Source: Anaerolineaceae bacterium UBA5838 (GTDB lineage: Bacteria > Chloroflexota > Anaerolineae > Anaerolineales > Anaerolineaceae). From it: DNA of 29,492 bases. Below are positions 17,741 through 25,621 of the stretch, piece after piece. Position 1 is the stretch's first letter. Every line of letters begins with the position of its first letter. The stretch lies in assembly GCA_002432795.1 (NCBI GenBank), contig DJGU01000088.1, positions 1-29,492 on the forward strand. Direction: 5' to 3'. A program made the translations under genes and the position numbers. Under the pieces are notes generated by a model. That model saw only the letters and a list, made by a program, of their open reading frames with translations. It did not search any database and had not been told where the DNA came from.

Positions 17741-17779
17741 TTAATCAGGTAGGGAGGTTAGCCCTCCCTACCTGGTTAA
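17741..17779 (+). other. Intercistronic hairpin after the LivK-type gene
   Basis: A 17-bp stem from 17741-17757 with 17763-17779 has 12 perfect inner pairs (CAGGTAGGGAGG with CCTCCCTACCTG), then one G-T pair and four more, closing on the loop TTAGC. Only CTCTTTG follows, without a proper T run. Placement and form repeat those of the hairpin after the BMP lipoprotein gene. Partial termination or mRNA protection is likely. Confidence 0.75.
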
Positions 17780-18032
17780 CTCTTTGTCGGCATCATAATA
17801 GTTAACGATTTCTTCCACAGGTTACTTAATATCGTGGGATCGATTGAAGTAACAATTTGAGTTAATTGGAAAGGTATCGAATCGCTTTCAAAAGGGGTAG
17901 AGAACCAGGTCCTGAAAAACAGGAGTTTATGCTTCTTGCGTATAGTAATTCGATGTTTTTTTAAAACGCTCAAAGCCAATATAATATGATGAAGACAAAT
18001 CAATCTGTCAATATGAGAAAGAAAAGGAAAGA
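17780..18032 (+). other. Non-coding gap before livG with possible promoter and hairpin
   Basis: There is no gene here. A second structured stretch lies at 17821-17853: GTTACTT pairs with AAGTAAC (17821-17827 with 17847-17853), with ATCG/CGAT inside and loop TGGGAT. A TATAAT at 17980-17985 is a good -10 match but lacks a clear -35. AAGGAAA (18024-18030) is the livG ribosome binding site. The gap may give the ATPase/permease genes their own promoter. Confidence 0.45.
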
Positions 18033-18803
18033 ATGACCAACGAAACCATACTTGAAGCGCAAAATCTGCGCAAGTCTTTCGGCGGACTGATCGCGGTGGA
18101 TGACGTCAGCATCCAGATTGCCAAAGGCAGCATGCATGCCATCATTGGTCCAAATGGAGCAGGAAAGACGACCTTTTTTAACTTGCTCAGTGGAATGATG
18201 TCACCCGACAGTGGTAAAATTTTCTATAAAGGCGAGAACATCACCAATGTAGCCCCTCAACGCCGTGCCCACATGGGCATTGGGCGCTCGTTCCAGATCA
18301 CGAACATCTTCCCTAATCTGAATGTACTGGAAAACATCCGTCTTGGGACACAAGCGATGGGTAAGGACAACTTTCGTTTTTTTTCCCTGGCTGAAAGATA
18401 CCCAATCTATGTGGAAAAAGCCTTGGAAGTGATAGACCTGGTTGGGCTTCGGGGAAGGGAGGGGGTGTTGGCTCGAAATTTGGCTCATGGCGAGAAACGC
18501 AAACTCGAATTGGGCATCATGCTTTCCACTGAGCCGGAATTACTTCTTTTTGATGAACCGACTGCAGGTATGTCTTCTGAACAGGTGCCCGAATTGATTG
18601 AGATCATCAATAAAGTGGTTCATCTCAAATCGAGTACGGCAATCCTGGTTGAACACCGAATGGATATGGTCATGTCGGTCTCTGATCGTATAACTGTGAT
18701 GGCACAGGGTCGGTTGCTGGCAGAAGGGACGCCTCATGAGATTGCGCACAATGCACAGGTCCAGGCAGCTTATCTGGGCGACCTCTACGGAGAATTAGTA
18801 TGA
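18033..18803 (+). CDS. livG: Branched-chain-type ABC transporter ATP-binding protein LivG
   Basis: One of two cytoplasmic ATPases driving the importer, 256 residues. It has Walker A GPNGAGKTT (39-47), the LivG-like signature LAHGEKRKLELG, Walker B ELLLFDEPTAG and switch histidine LVEHRMD. The HMGIGRSFQITNIFPNLNV Q-loop region is typical of LivG rather than LivF. It ends in an ATGA overlap with the next ATPase gene. Confidence 0.93.
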   Translation: MTNETILEAQNLRKSFGGLIAVDDVSIQIAKGSMHAIIGPNGAGKTTFFNLLSGMMSPDSGKIFYKGENITNVAPQRRAHMGIGRSFQITNIFPNLNVLENIRLGTQAMGKDNFRFFSLAERYPIYVEKALEVIDLVGLRGREGVLARNLAHGEKRKLELGIMLSTEPELLLFDEPTAGMSSEQVPELIEIINKVVHLKSSTAILVEHRMDMVMSVSDRITVMAQGRLLAEGTPHEIAHNAQVQAAYLGDLYGELV

Positions 18804-19558
18804 TGGAAACAACAGACAGTAATCGAAATTTATTAAGCGTAGAAGAGATTGATACATATATTGGTCAATTTCACATCCTCGAAGGGGTTTCAGTCGATGT
18901 TGCCAAAGGTTCAATCACAGTTCTATTGGGTCGCAATGGCGCTGGAAAAACCACCACATTGAAGACGATTATGGGCTTGACCCCTCCGAGAAATGGCAGA
19001 GTGATCTTTGATGGGCAGGAAATTCAGGGTAAGCAAGCCTTCAAAATAGCTAACTTTGGCATTGGTTATGTTCCAGAAAACCGAGCTGTTTTTCGTGCTT
19101 TGACCGTGATGGAAAATCTGAAACTGGCTGAACGAAAAAAAGGTGACCTTGATCGTCATGCTGATTTCATTTTTGAACTTTTTCCTGATCTGGAGCGACT
19201 TTCCAAGCTGAAAGGAAACCATCTTTCCGGTGGCCAGCAACAGATGCTGGCAGTAGCTCGCGCATTGGTTCCTGATAATAAACTGCTTCTGATTGACGAA
19301 CCGAGCGAGGGTCTTGCCCCAATTTTGATCCAACAAATGATGGAAGCCATTCGGAAGTTAAGAGAAACCACTACGATTTTGCTGGTTGAGCAAAATTTCA
19401 TCATGGCAAGCCAACTGGCTGAGCGTTATGTCATCATCGACGATGGGAAAAGTGTTCACAGGGGTCTGATGTCAGACCTGGTCCAAAACCAAGACCTTAT
19501 CCATCAGTATTTAGGAGCCAGCATCCAGGCTCCAATCAGCACAAGTGAGGTGCAATGA
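18800..19558 (+). CDS. livF: Branched-chain-type ABC transporter ATP-binding protein LivF
   Basis: The second cytoplasmic ATPase, 252 residues, with Walker A GRNGAGKTT (44-52), signature LSGGQQQML, Walker B LLLIDEPSEGL and LVEQNF, where the switch histidine is Gln as usual in LivF. Two ATG codons stand side by side (18800 and 18803); the first gives the ATGA overlap with livG. The stop overlaps the next permease start in the same way. Confidence 0.93.
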   Translation: MMETTDSNRNLLSVEEIDTYIGQFHILEGVSVDVAKGSITVLLGRNGAGKTTTLKTIMGLTPPRNGRVIFDGQEIQGKQAFKIANFGIGYVPENRAVFRALTVMENLKLAERKKGDLDRHADFIFELFPDLERLSKLKGNHLSGGQQQMLAVARALVPDNKLLLIDEPSEGLAPILIQQMMEAIRKLRETTTILLVEQNFIMASQLAERYVIIDDGKSVHRGLMSDLVQNQDLIHQYLGASIQAPISTSEVQ

Positions 19559-21045
19559 GCCACAATTCTAAAAAGCTTCTGTATTCCGTGATCGGGTTTT
19601 TAGTAGTCGCAGGGGTGGTATTCGGGTTATACACCTACGCAGGGCAGGAAGCCTTTATCCGAACAACACTCTCAGGGCTAACCCTTGGTTCACTTTTCTT
19701 TCTGGTTGCGGCAGGCCTGACCTTGATTTTCGGGTTGATGGACGTACTTAACTTTGCCCATGGCTCGATGTTTATGATTGGTGCCTACACGGGCTGGCAA
19801 TTTTATACCAACCCAACCTTTATTTTCGGTGTTCTCCCCTTGGTATTAGCCTTCGCGACCACAGTAATGTTGATCCCTGTGATCAAGCCGCGGCTTGTGC
19901 GCCTTGATTTGAGTGAAGCCTGGCAGAAACGTTTGCCTATCCTTACATATATTGCGGCTCTCTTGGTTGCAGTGTTAGCTTTAGTAAAATTTGACATCCT
20001 TGGGCTGGCGAAGACCGCGATGGTTGCAGTTACAACAACCTCTTCCAACCCATTGGCGGAACTCAGCCCGCAAGAACCTCTGCTGCGTTTCCTTTTGAGA
20101 CTTCTGTTGTTGATGCTCAGTGGGGCATTCATTGCCGTAGGATTAAGTAAACCCGGTAATCGCACAGAAGTAAGTGCTCCAGAACCTTTGAAGAAACGTT
20201 TAATCCTGCCGGTGGTACTTTTTGTTTTGACAATCATCTTTACTCTTGTTCGCGAAAGTGCTTCAGAAGGTGTTCTGCTGATGAATGGTAACTTACGATT
20301 TGCACTGGCGATCATTGCTGCGACGCTCTTTGGCTTTTTGTTGGGTGCTTTGATCGAGATCACCATGATCCGTCCTCTTTATGTGCGCAGCTTCTTCATC
20401 GTTTTGATGACTCTTGGAATGAGCTTTGTAATGCGTGAATTGGTCCAGGTACTTTGGGATCCGTTGGCATACCAGATGGTACGCCCTCCCTTGTTCGCCC
20501 AACCCGGTCGGGCAACAACAATTGCAGAATGGTTGATGAATGGTTCTTCAACAATCAGTATTGCTGGGGTAACCTTCCCAACCTATCGGCTGTTTGTCAT
20601 TTTGCTCGGGGTAGTTATGTTCGTCTTTGTTACCTTGCTGATGAACCGAAGCCGTTTGGGCATGATCATCCGGGCAGGTGTGCAGGATCCGCAGATGGTT
20701 GAAGCGTTGGGTATCAATGTTAAAAGAGTGTTTACCCTCGTTTTCGCCCTGGGTGTTGCCCTGGCATCCTTGGGTGGCATCGGTGCTGCACCATTTTTGC
20801 CGGTTCAGCCAATGATGGGTGACCAGTACCAAATGCAAGGCTTCATCACAGTAGTGATCGGCGGCATGGGCAGTTATGTTGGTGCCTTTGTTGGTGCCAT
20901 GATTCTTGGTATGGCGCGCGCATTTGGGGACTACTTTGCGCTCAAATTGCAACTATCTCCGACCATCGCTGAGGCGTCAACCGTGATTATTATGATCATT
21001 GTATTGATCCTGCGACCACAAGGTCTATTTGGGAAGAAGGACTAA
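19555..21045 (+). CDS. livH: Branched-chain-type ABC transporter permease LivH with large insertion
   Basis: Inner-membrane channel subunit. LivH marks are GLTLIFGLMDVLNFAHGS near residues 54-71, the MIRPLYVR loop near 271-278 and GINVKRVF plus GGMGSYVGAFVGA near the end. At 496 residues it is about 200 longer than common LivH. The excess sits between NFAHG and IRPLYVR, which are about 200 residues apart here against roughly 55 in E. coli LivH. The insert (roughly residues 100-245) holds two to three hydrophobic segments and a charged loop (SKPGNRTEVSAPEPLKKR). The reading frame is intact and continuous, so this is a real extension rather than a fusion error. Confidence 0.9.
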   Translation: MSHNSKKLLYSVIGFLVVAGVVFGLYTYAGQEAFIRTTLSGLTLGSLFFLVAAGLTLIFGLMDVLNFAHGSMFMIGAYTGWQFYTNPTFIFGVLPLVLAFATTVMLIPVIKPRLVRLDLSEAWQKRLPILTYIAALLVAVLALVKFDILGLAKTAMVAVTTTSSNPLAELSPQEPLLRFLLRLLLLMLSGAFIAVGLSKPGNRTEVSAPEPLKKRLILPVVLFVLTIIFTLVRESASEGVLLMNGNLRFALAIIAATLFGFLLGALIEITMIRPLYVRSFFIVLMTLGMSFVMRELVQVLWDPLAYQMVRPPLFAQPGRATTIAEWLMNGSSTISIAGVTFPTYRLFVILLGVVMFVFVTLLMNRSRLGMIIRAGVQDPQMVEALGINVKRVFTLVFALGVALASLGGIGAAPFLPVQPMMGDQYQMQGFITVVIGGMGSYVGAFVGAMILGMARAFGDYFALKLQLSPTIAEASTVIIMIIVLILRPQGLFGKKD

Positions 21046-21047
21046 CT

Positions 21048-22130
21048 ATGAAGAGTAATAACAGGAAAAAAGATATTGGATTTATCATCTTTGTAGTGCT
21101 TGCCTTCGCTTTTCCGTTTATATTCTCCTTGCTTGGACAGACCAGCTTGACTGAAGGAATAAATAAATTTTGGCAAGGACAACTGATCAACTTTTTTATC
21201 ATGGCAGTATTCGCAATGAGTTACGATCTGCTGATTGGTTATGCAGGCATGTTATCGTTTGGTCATGCTGCCTCGTTTGGCGGTGGAGCTTACACAGTGG
21301 CTCTGTTGCTTACACACGTTGCCCCAGGCATATTGAAAAGCTATCGAATATTTATCGGTAATTTGAATATCACTGAGATTGTTATTTTAATTATGTGTTT
21401 CCTGGCAGCAATTTTGGTCTCTATCTTGATAGGATTGCTGTTTAGCGCTTCGGCAATGCGGGTCAAGGGCGCGTATTTTGCAATGTTGACCCTGGCACTA
21501 GCAACCGCTCTGAACTTACTCGCGCGTGCCACTGATTTTGTGGAATGGACTGGTGCGGATGAGGGTATGCACGGTGTACCGGTGCCTATGTGGATTAACC
21601 CCACCCAAAATCGTCTGACCTTCTACTTCATAGCGCTGACATTTATGGTGGTTGCTTACCTTTTGATGAAACGTATCGTTAGTTCGCCCACTGGGCGAGT
21701 CATCCAAGCGACCCGCGAGAATGAGGACCGTTCCAGGATGATTGGATACAACCCCGTCACTTATCGGACATTGGCTTTTGTGATCGCATCTGTCTTTGCT
21801 GGAGTAGCTGGCGGTTTATATTCGTTGTGGACCACCAGCGCTACCCCTTCAATGACTTCTAGCGTGACGACAGTAAATGCGCTCATCATGACGATTTTTG
21901 GCGGGATGGGCACCTTGATTGGTCCGATTTTAGGGGCTGGGATCATGCAGATTTTCAGCCAATTTTTGTATACTTGGTTTGGCGCTCGCTGGCCCTTGGT
22001 CTTTGGAATCATATTTGTATTGATTGTGATGTTCCTTCCATACGGGATCGTTGGCACCTGGCGGCTGCAGGGATTCAAACTTAAGCAAGGCTGGCAGCGG
22101 CTCTTGGGCATGCTGAAGTCTAAGGATTAA
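21048..22130 (+). CDS. livM: Branched-chain-type ABC transporter permease LivM
   Basis: The second membrane subunit, 360 residues, two bases after livH. Family features are AMSYDLLIGYAGMLSFGHAA, MRVKGAYFAMLTLALA, the ATPase-contact loop RVIQATRENEDRSRMIGYN and GGMGTLIGPILGAG. The N-terminus is short and basic (KSNNRKKD) before the first membrane segment. It is the last gene of the long + strand run and is followed by a strong terminator. Confidence 0.93.
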   Translation: MKSNNRKKDIGFIIFVVLAFAFPFIFSLLGQTSLTEGINKFWQGQLINFFIMAVFAMSYDLLIGYAGMLSFGHAASFGGGAYTVALLLTHVAPGILKSYRIFIGNLNITEIVILIMCFLAAILVSILIGLLFSASAMRVKGAYFAMLTLALATALNLLARATDFVEWTGADEGMHGVPVPMWINPTQNRLTFYFIALTFMVVAYLLMKRIVSSPTGRVIQATRENEDRSRMIGYNPVTYRTLAFVIASVFAGVAGGLYSLWTTSATPSMTSSVTTVNALIMTIFGGMGTLIGPILGAGIMQIFSQFLYTWFGARWPLVFGIIFVLIVMFLPYGIVGTWRLQGFKLKQGWQRLLGMLKSKD

Positions 22131-22150
22131 GAAGGGGACTTGACAATAAA

Positions 22151-22181
22151 AGCCCGGACTAACAATTCGGGCTATTTTTTT
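22151..22181 (+). terminator. Rho-independent terminator after livM
   Basis: An 8-bp stem, AGCCCGGA (22151-22158) with TTCGGGCT (22166-22173, one G-T pair), has loop CTAACAA and is followed by ATTTTTTT. On the other strand the stem is followed by TTTTATTG, so it may also serve the convergent gene that ends at 22198. Confidence 0.9.
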
Positions 22182-22197
22182 ACCTGTCAGCTATGAG

Positions 22198-23505
22198 CTA
22201 CTCAAACCAGATCGGGTTGGTGATCAGGGCGGGCATGGCGGGCAGGAAGCTGAAGAATGTGCGCCAGACCTCCAAACGCCAATAACCGGGACCCGTCACT
22301 GGCAGCGAGGTCTCGAAATTTCCCTTTTCCGGGGCAGTGAAAATGTCCTGAGTGGTCTCCTGGGTGATAAGTCGGATGACATCGCCTTTTTCCAGAGCCA
22401 GACCCTTCAGTGAGGCTTGCATGCCTTCACGCCAGGCGAGGCTGGCGCCAAAAGTTTGCCCCTCGACGTCCAGCAGCACTTGAAGGCTGGTGGGGCTGAA
22501 GGCAAAGTAACTTCTGCCAGCTTTGACAGCCTTTAGGATGTCGGCGTCGCTGTTGGAATCAGCCAAAACGTAGGTGCAAGGGCTTGCCAGGCGCTGGAAG
22601 AAGGTGTCTTCGTGGTAATCACTGCCGCAGGTTGCTACTTGCTTACGTCCAGCCTTGAGCATCGCATCCCAACGGGCAATGGCTTCCAGGTTAGCGGGGC
22701 GCATCGGTCCATTCCACACCTCGATCAGGTCGTAATCCAGCGAGTCCAAGTTATATCTAAAACCAAAATTTGTCTCATAGGGGTGATTGATAACAATCAG
22801 AGCGCCATTTTGGTGGGCTTCCCGGAAAATTGCCTGGACTTCTTTCTGGCTATTGGCGATGAAACTGCCCTGGTAGGGCTGCTCGAGCCCCAGGAAGTTG
22901 CTGTGACCCTTGTAGTGCGTCCACTCCTGACCCGGGATGATCGTGAGCCCCTCCACCTTTGGAAACGCAGCACGTTTGACTGGCTGGTTGTGGTCAGTGA
23001 TGGCAATAAAATCCAGCCCGTGGATGCGCGCGTGCTCTGCCAGATGTTCGAGCGGCAAACTGCCATCCGAAGCCAGGGTGTGCACATGGAGGTCGCCGCA
23101 AAGCCAGCGTGGAACTTTGGGAGTGAATTCAAGCCTGATTTCCACATCAACCCCCTCCGGGGCGATCACATACGCGCCAAGAATGATTTGCCAGCTGCCC
23201 GGGGTGAGCGGGTACGGTTGGTAACCGGGCGTCGCGCTGGTTTCAGAAACCATGATCTCCGAACGGCTTGAGCCGCTTGCCCCAACCTGCGAGCCATCTG
23301 GAGCAATTAGTCCAATGTCGACGATGTTCACGCGTTTGGTCCTGGCGAACTGACCCTCAGGCAAGGCCAGAGGCTCGCTGGCATGGCTCTGATATGCATA
23401 GCGCAAGTCCAGCCGGGCAGTGTTGGCGGGCATCTCGAAAGGCAGCAAGAGGTAAAGCCCTTGTTCAGCGGGTGGGATGTGGCGTTGGAGGGTTATTACA
23501 GTCAT
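22198..23505 (-). CDS. CehA/McbA-type PHP-domain metallohydrolase
   Basis: A 435-residue protein without a signal peptide. The N-terminal about 130 residues are a beta-rich domain. A PHP metal-hydrolase domain follows: GDLHVHTLASDG (H140, H142), ITDHNQ (D171, H172), PGQEWTH (E194), GHSNFLGL (H201), INHPYETN and GSDYH, so the full set of expected metal ligands is present. CehA/McbA relatives hydrolyse phosphoester, carbamate or related bonds; the substrate here is unknown. AAAGGA lies just upstream of ATG 23505. It is transcribed towards the livM gene, with only the shared terminator between. Confidence 0.85.
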   Translation of the reverse strand: MTVITLQRHIPPAEQGLYLLLPFEMPANTARLDLRYAYQSHASEPLALPEGQFARTKRVNIVDIGLIAPDGSQVGASGSSRSEIMVSETSATPGYQPYPLTPGSWQIILGAYVIAPEGVDVEIRLEFTPKVPRWLCGDLHVHTLASDGSLPLEHLAEHARIHGLDFIAITDHNQPVKRAAFPKVEGLTIIPGQEWTHYKGHSNFLGLEQPYQGSFIANSQKEVQAIFREAHQNGALIVINHPYETNFGFRYNLDSLDYDLIEVWNGPMRPANLEAIARWDAMLKAGRKQVATCGSDYHEDTFFQRLASPCTYVLADSNSDADILKAVKAGRSYFAFSPTSLQVLLDVEGQTFGASLAWREGMQASLKGLALEKGDVIRLITQETTQDIFTAPEKGNFETSLPVTGPGYWRLEVWRTFFSFLPAMPALITNPIWFE

Positions 23506-23665
23506 GTGGCATCCTTTGACAGGCTTGATAGATAGATTGTAAAGCTATTTTTCTGCTGTGAGGGGAATTGATTTAAGCGAATTGGGAAAGCGCCCCCCTA
23601 AAAGTCTGTATGGGAGTTTCAGGCGTGTATTTGTGAGTGATTTTGCAGAATATTTGAAAACATGA

Positions 23666-23697
23666 AGGGCTGCCCCCAACCTTGCAGGGTCAGCCCT
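23666..23697 (-). terminator. Possible terminator for the 23743-25042 genes
   Basis: AGGGCTGcCCC (23666-23676) pairs with GGGtCAGCCCT (23687-23697) apart from one mismatch, and lies 46 bases past the stop of the exported-protein gene on the minus strand. It is followed on that strand by TCATGTTTTC, a poor T tract. Confidence 0.5.
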
Positions 23698-23742
23698 CCT
23701 TCTATTTAAACAGGTCTGTATTCTTAAGCGACTAGTCAAAAC

Positions 23743-24564
23743 CTAAGGCAAACACTCGCCAGTGACCGGATCAGCTTCTCCGATGACTAGGCCAGCTCCA
23801 AAGCTTGAGCCAAAGATTGGGGTGAGATCACCGAGACTGAGCCCGAAAGCCTTATCCACCACGCTCAAACCACCCTGGTACAGGGTCGCCTGCGGTAAGG
23901 CCTTACCATTCACTTGCAGATCAATTACGCCTTTATTCCAGCACAGCTTGAGGTTCTCAATGCCTGCCAAGTTGACCAAATCCAGCGTCTCCGGGGTGAG
24001 CGACATACCCGTTGGGAAGCCTTCAACACTCAATTCGCCGTTATCTTTCACCTGTACTTGCAAAAGGGTCGCCAACGAGATTTGTAGTGGCTCACTTAGT
24101 TCCTTGGATTGGCGCAGGGAGATGACTATATCGGCTTTATCCAGCCAGGCTTCAGCGCGTTCCATGTCGACGTCCCCAAGCTCGATGTAGGCATTCAGAA
24201 GTGAATAAAGAATCTCCCGTGAGGCTCCATCCCAGGCGACCGAGAACAACGGTTGATCATTCGTGAAAATGTCAATCACATCGCCCTGGATCTTGAGAGT
24301 TACGCCATCGAGCATACTGAGCACCTGCCAGATTTCATCTTGGAATTGGGGCGCACCCACCTGGCGCAGGTCTTCCGCTGAGAAGCCACCTATGCTGTAG
24401 CTTTTGGTTCCGGGGTCGTAGGTGACGTCAATGTGAACCAGGTTGGCAGGGATTTCTTGCTTGGCGATCTCGGCGGTTGCCATGGGGGGTTGCTGTACCA
24501 TCAACATGCCGAGGACCAAGATTACTGCCAGAAGCAGTTTAATGAAAGTTGGTGTTTTGTTCAT
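23743..24564 (-). CDS. Exported protein of unknown function
   Basis: A 273-residue protein that I do not recognise. It has a clear Sec signal peptide (KTPTFIK, then a hydrophobic core LLLAVILVLGMLMV, with likely cleavage after MATA near residue 31). The mature part is moderately acidic, without membrane segments, and seems alpha/beta with repeated strand-loop units (for example LKIQGDVIDIFTNDQPLFSVAWDG and LQVQVKDNGELSVEGF). It has two cysteines, one three residues from the end (GECLP). GAGGAAA precedes ATG 24564. It follows the small membrane protein at 24611 with a 46-base gap, so the two probably form one unit and may act together at the cell surface. Confidence 0.75.
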   Translation of the reverse strand: MNKTPTFIKLLLAVILVLGMLMVQQPPMATAEIAKQEIPANLVHIDVTYDPGTKSYSIGGFSAEDLRQVGAPQFQDEIWQVLSMLDGVTLKIQGDVIDIFTNDQPLFSVAWDGASREILYSLLNAYIELGDVDMERAEAWLDKADIVISLRQSKELSEPLQISLATLLQVQVKDNGELSVEGFPTGMSLTPETLDLVNLAGIENLKLCWNKGVIDLQVNGKALPQATLYQGGLSVVDKAFGLSLGDLTPIFGSSFGAGLVIGEADPVTGECLP

Positions 24565-24610
24565 GTTTATTTCCTCTATTTCCTTGTTAAATAATTACTG
24601 AGCGGTGCTT

Positions 24611-25042
24611 TTATGGTAAAGCTGTTAGTAAAACGGACAAACGAAAACGGATGACATGGTAGTAATAGGCGACGACCCAGTCAATCAACTTCCGCAAAAA
24701 AGGAGAACTTTCAGGGACATCTTCATTACTTTGGAGGGATTTCTGTGCGATTAGCAATCTCTCGCCCAGGTCGAGAGTGTTATCGAAAGTTTCCGGCGTG
24801 TAGTTCAGCGCGACCACAGATTGCTCTTCTGAGGTGATCTCAATTTCGCCAGAAGTATTCAGCGTTAGCTTGAGCTCATCGGCTCCATCTGAAGTGATGA
24901 TGGAATGTAGTGGCTGTCCGGGAGAAACTTTATAAGGGATGGTTGGCAGGGGGATTACTGGTCTGCCCAAGGCGAAGTAAATGCCGTAAAGCACGAGGAC
25001 GATAATTAAAGATATCAATAATACTCGCCAGAAACGGGGCAC
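24611..25042 (-). CDS. Membrane-anchored small protein of unknown function
   Basis: A 143-residue protein with one N-terminal membrane segment (VLLISLIIVLVLYGIYFAL) and an outside domain of about 110 residues ending in an aromatic, amphipathic stretch (WVVAYYYHVIRFR). I do not recognise a family. The start is GTG at 25042, with AGAGG about ten bases upstream. A promoter lies at 25101-25129. It is the first gene of a two-gene minus-strand unit with the exported protein. Confidence 0.7.
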   Translation of the reverse strand: MPRFWRVLLISLIIVLVLYGIYFALGRPVIPLPTIPYKVSPGQPLHSIITSDGADELKLTLNTSGEIEITSEEQSVVALNYTPETFDNTLDLGERLLIAQKSLQSNEDVPESSPFLRKLIDWVVAYYYHVIRFRLSVLLTALP

Positions 25043-25100
25043 TTTAAATTAACCTCTTTCGGAGCGACTGTTGGATTTCTGTATTCTCTTCTCCTCCTAT

Positions 25101-25129
25101 ATTGTAAACTAAAAAGAGAAAATACCCAA
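25101..25129 (-). promoter_or_regulatory. Promoter of the 24611/23743 unit
   Basis: On the minus strand TTGGGT (25124-25129) and TACAAT (25101-25106) are separated by exactly 17 bases, a good sigma-70-type match, about 60 bases upstream of the GTG start. Confidence 0.6.
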
Positions 25130-25197
25130 AATTTGTAGGGGTTTTGTAGGGTGTTTTGTCATGATTTGCTCAAAATTGGCATTATATCCCTCACAGA

Positions 25198-25226
25198 TTG
25201 ACAAATTTTGATATGAGGTTTATAGT
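25198..25226 (+). promoter_or_regulatory. Promoter of the arsR cassette
   Basis: TTGACA (25198-25203), a 17-base spacer and TATAGT (25221-25226) match the sigma-70 consensus in 11 of 12 positions. The expected start of transcription is near 25233, which rules out the in-frame upstream start codons of arsR (25198 and 25213) and fixes ATG 25261. Confidence 0.85.
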
Positions 25227-25232
25227 TGCTTA

Positions 25233-25252
25233 CATCAAAAATATTTTATATG
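25233..25252. promoter_or_regulatory. Candidate ArsR operator
   Basis: The 20-base imperfect palindrome CATCAAAAATATTTTATATG (8 of 10 pairs match) begins at the expected transcription start and runs into the GAGG ribosome binding site at 25252-25255. Both position and A/T-rich symmetry suit an autorepressor site. Confidence 0.6.
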
Positions 25253-25260
25253 AGGTAAGG

Positions 25261-25575
25261 ATGGATAGCGATTATCAAAGTCAGGCACGTGTGTTCAAGG
25301 CTCTTTGCGACGAAACCCGCCTGCGTGTGCTCGAGATGCTGCGCGGTGGCGAAAAGTGCGCTTGCAAATTGGTGGAAAATCTCGATTGCGGGCAATCCGG
25401 GCTTTCTTACCACATGAAAGTTTTGCTCGAATCGGGTATTGTCACCAGCCGGCAGGAGGGTAAATGGACCTACTATCGCATTTGTCCTGAGGGCGCTTCC
25501 GCACTTGTCTCGCTGGTCCAACAATTAACTGCAGTTGCCGATGATCCAGACCAATTCGGGTGCTGCGAAAAATGA
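25261..25575 (+). CDS. arsR: ArsR-family metalloregulatory repressor
   Basis: A dimeric winged-helix repressor of 104 residues that leaves DNA when it binds arsenite or a related metal ion. VFKALCDETRLRVLEML is the typical first helix pair. The metal site CAC (C33, C35) with C43 lies in the helix before the DNA-reading part, close to the CxC type of the R773 ArsR, and QSGLSYHMKVLLESGIV is the recognition region. Two more cysteines end the protein (GCCEK). The start at 25261 has GAGG five bases upstream. It is placed first in a cassette with a permease, a DUF2703 protein and a thioredoxin-like protein, and probably controls all four. Confidence 0.9.
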   Translation: MDSDYQSQARVFKALCDETRLRVLEMLRGGEKCACKLVENLDCGQSGLSYHMKVLLESGIVTSRQEGKWTYYRICPEGASALVSLVQQLTAVADDPDQFGCCEK

Positions 25576-25621
25576 CTCTCACCCTCCGACACCACCCATC
25601 AATTTTTAGAAAGTGTAATTT

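Noticed and set aside
17780..18032. Small RNA or tRNA gene in the gap before livG
   Set aside because: No cloverleaf or known RNA family pattern is seen; only one hairpin and a -10-like box.
25198..25260. Longer ArsR starting at 25198 or 25213
   Set aside because: These codons lie within the promoter, upstream of the expected transcription start, and the ATG at 25261 has its own GAGG.
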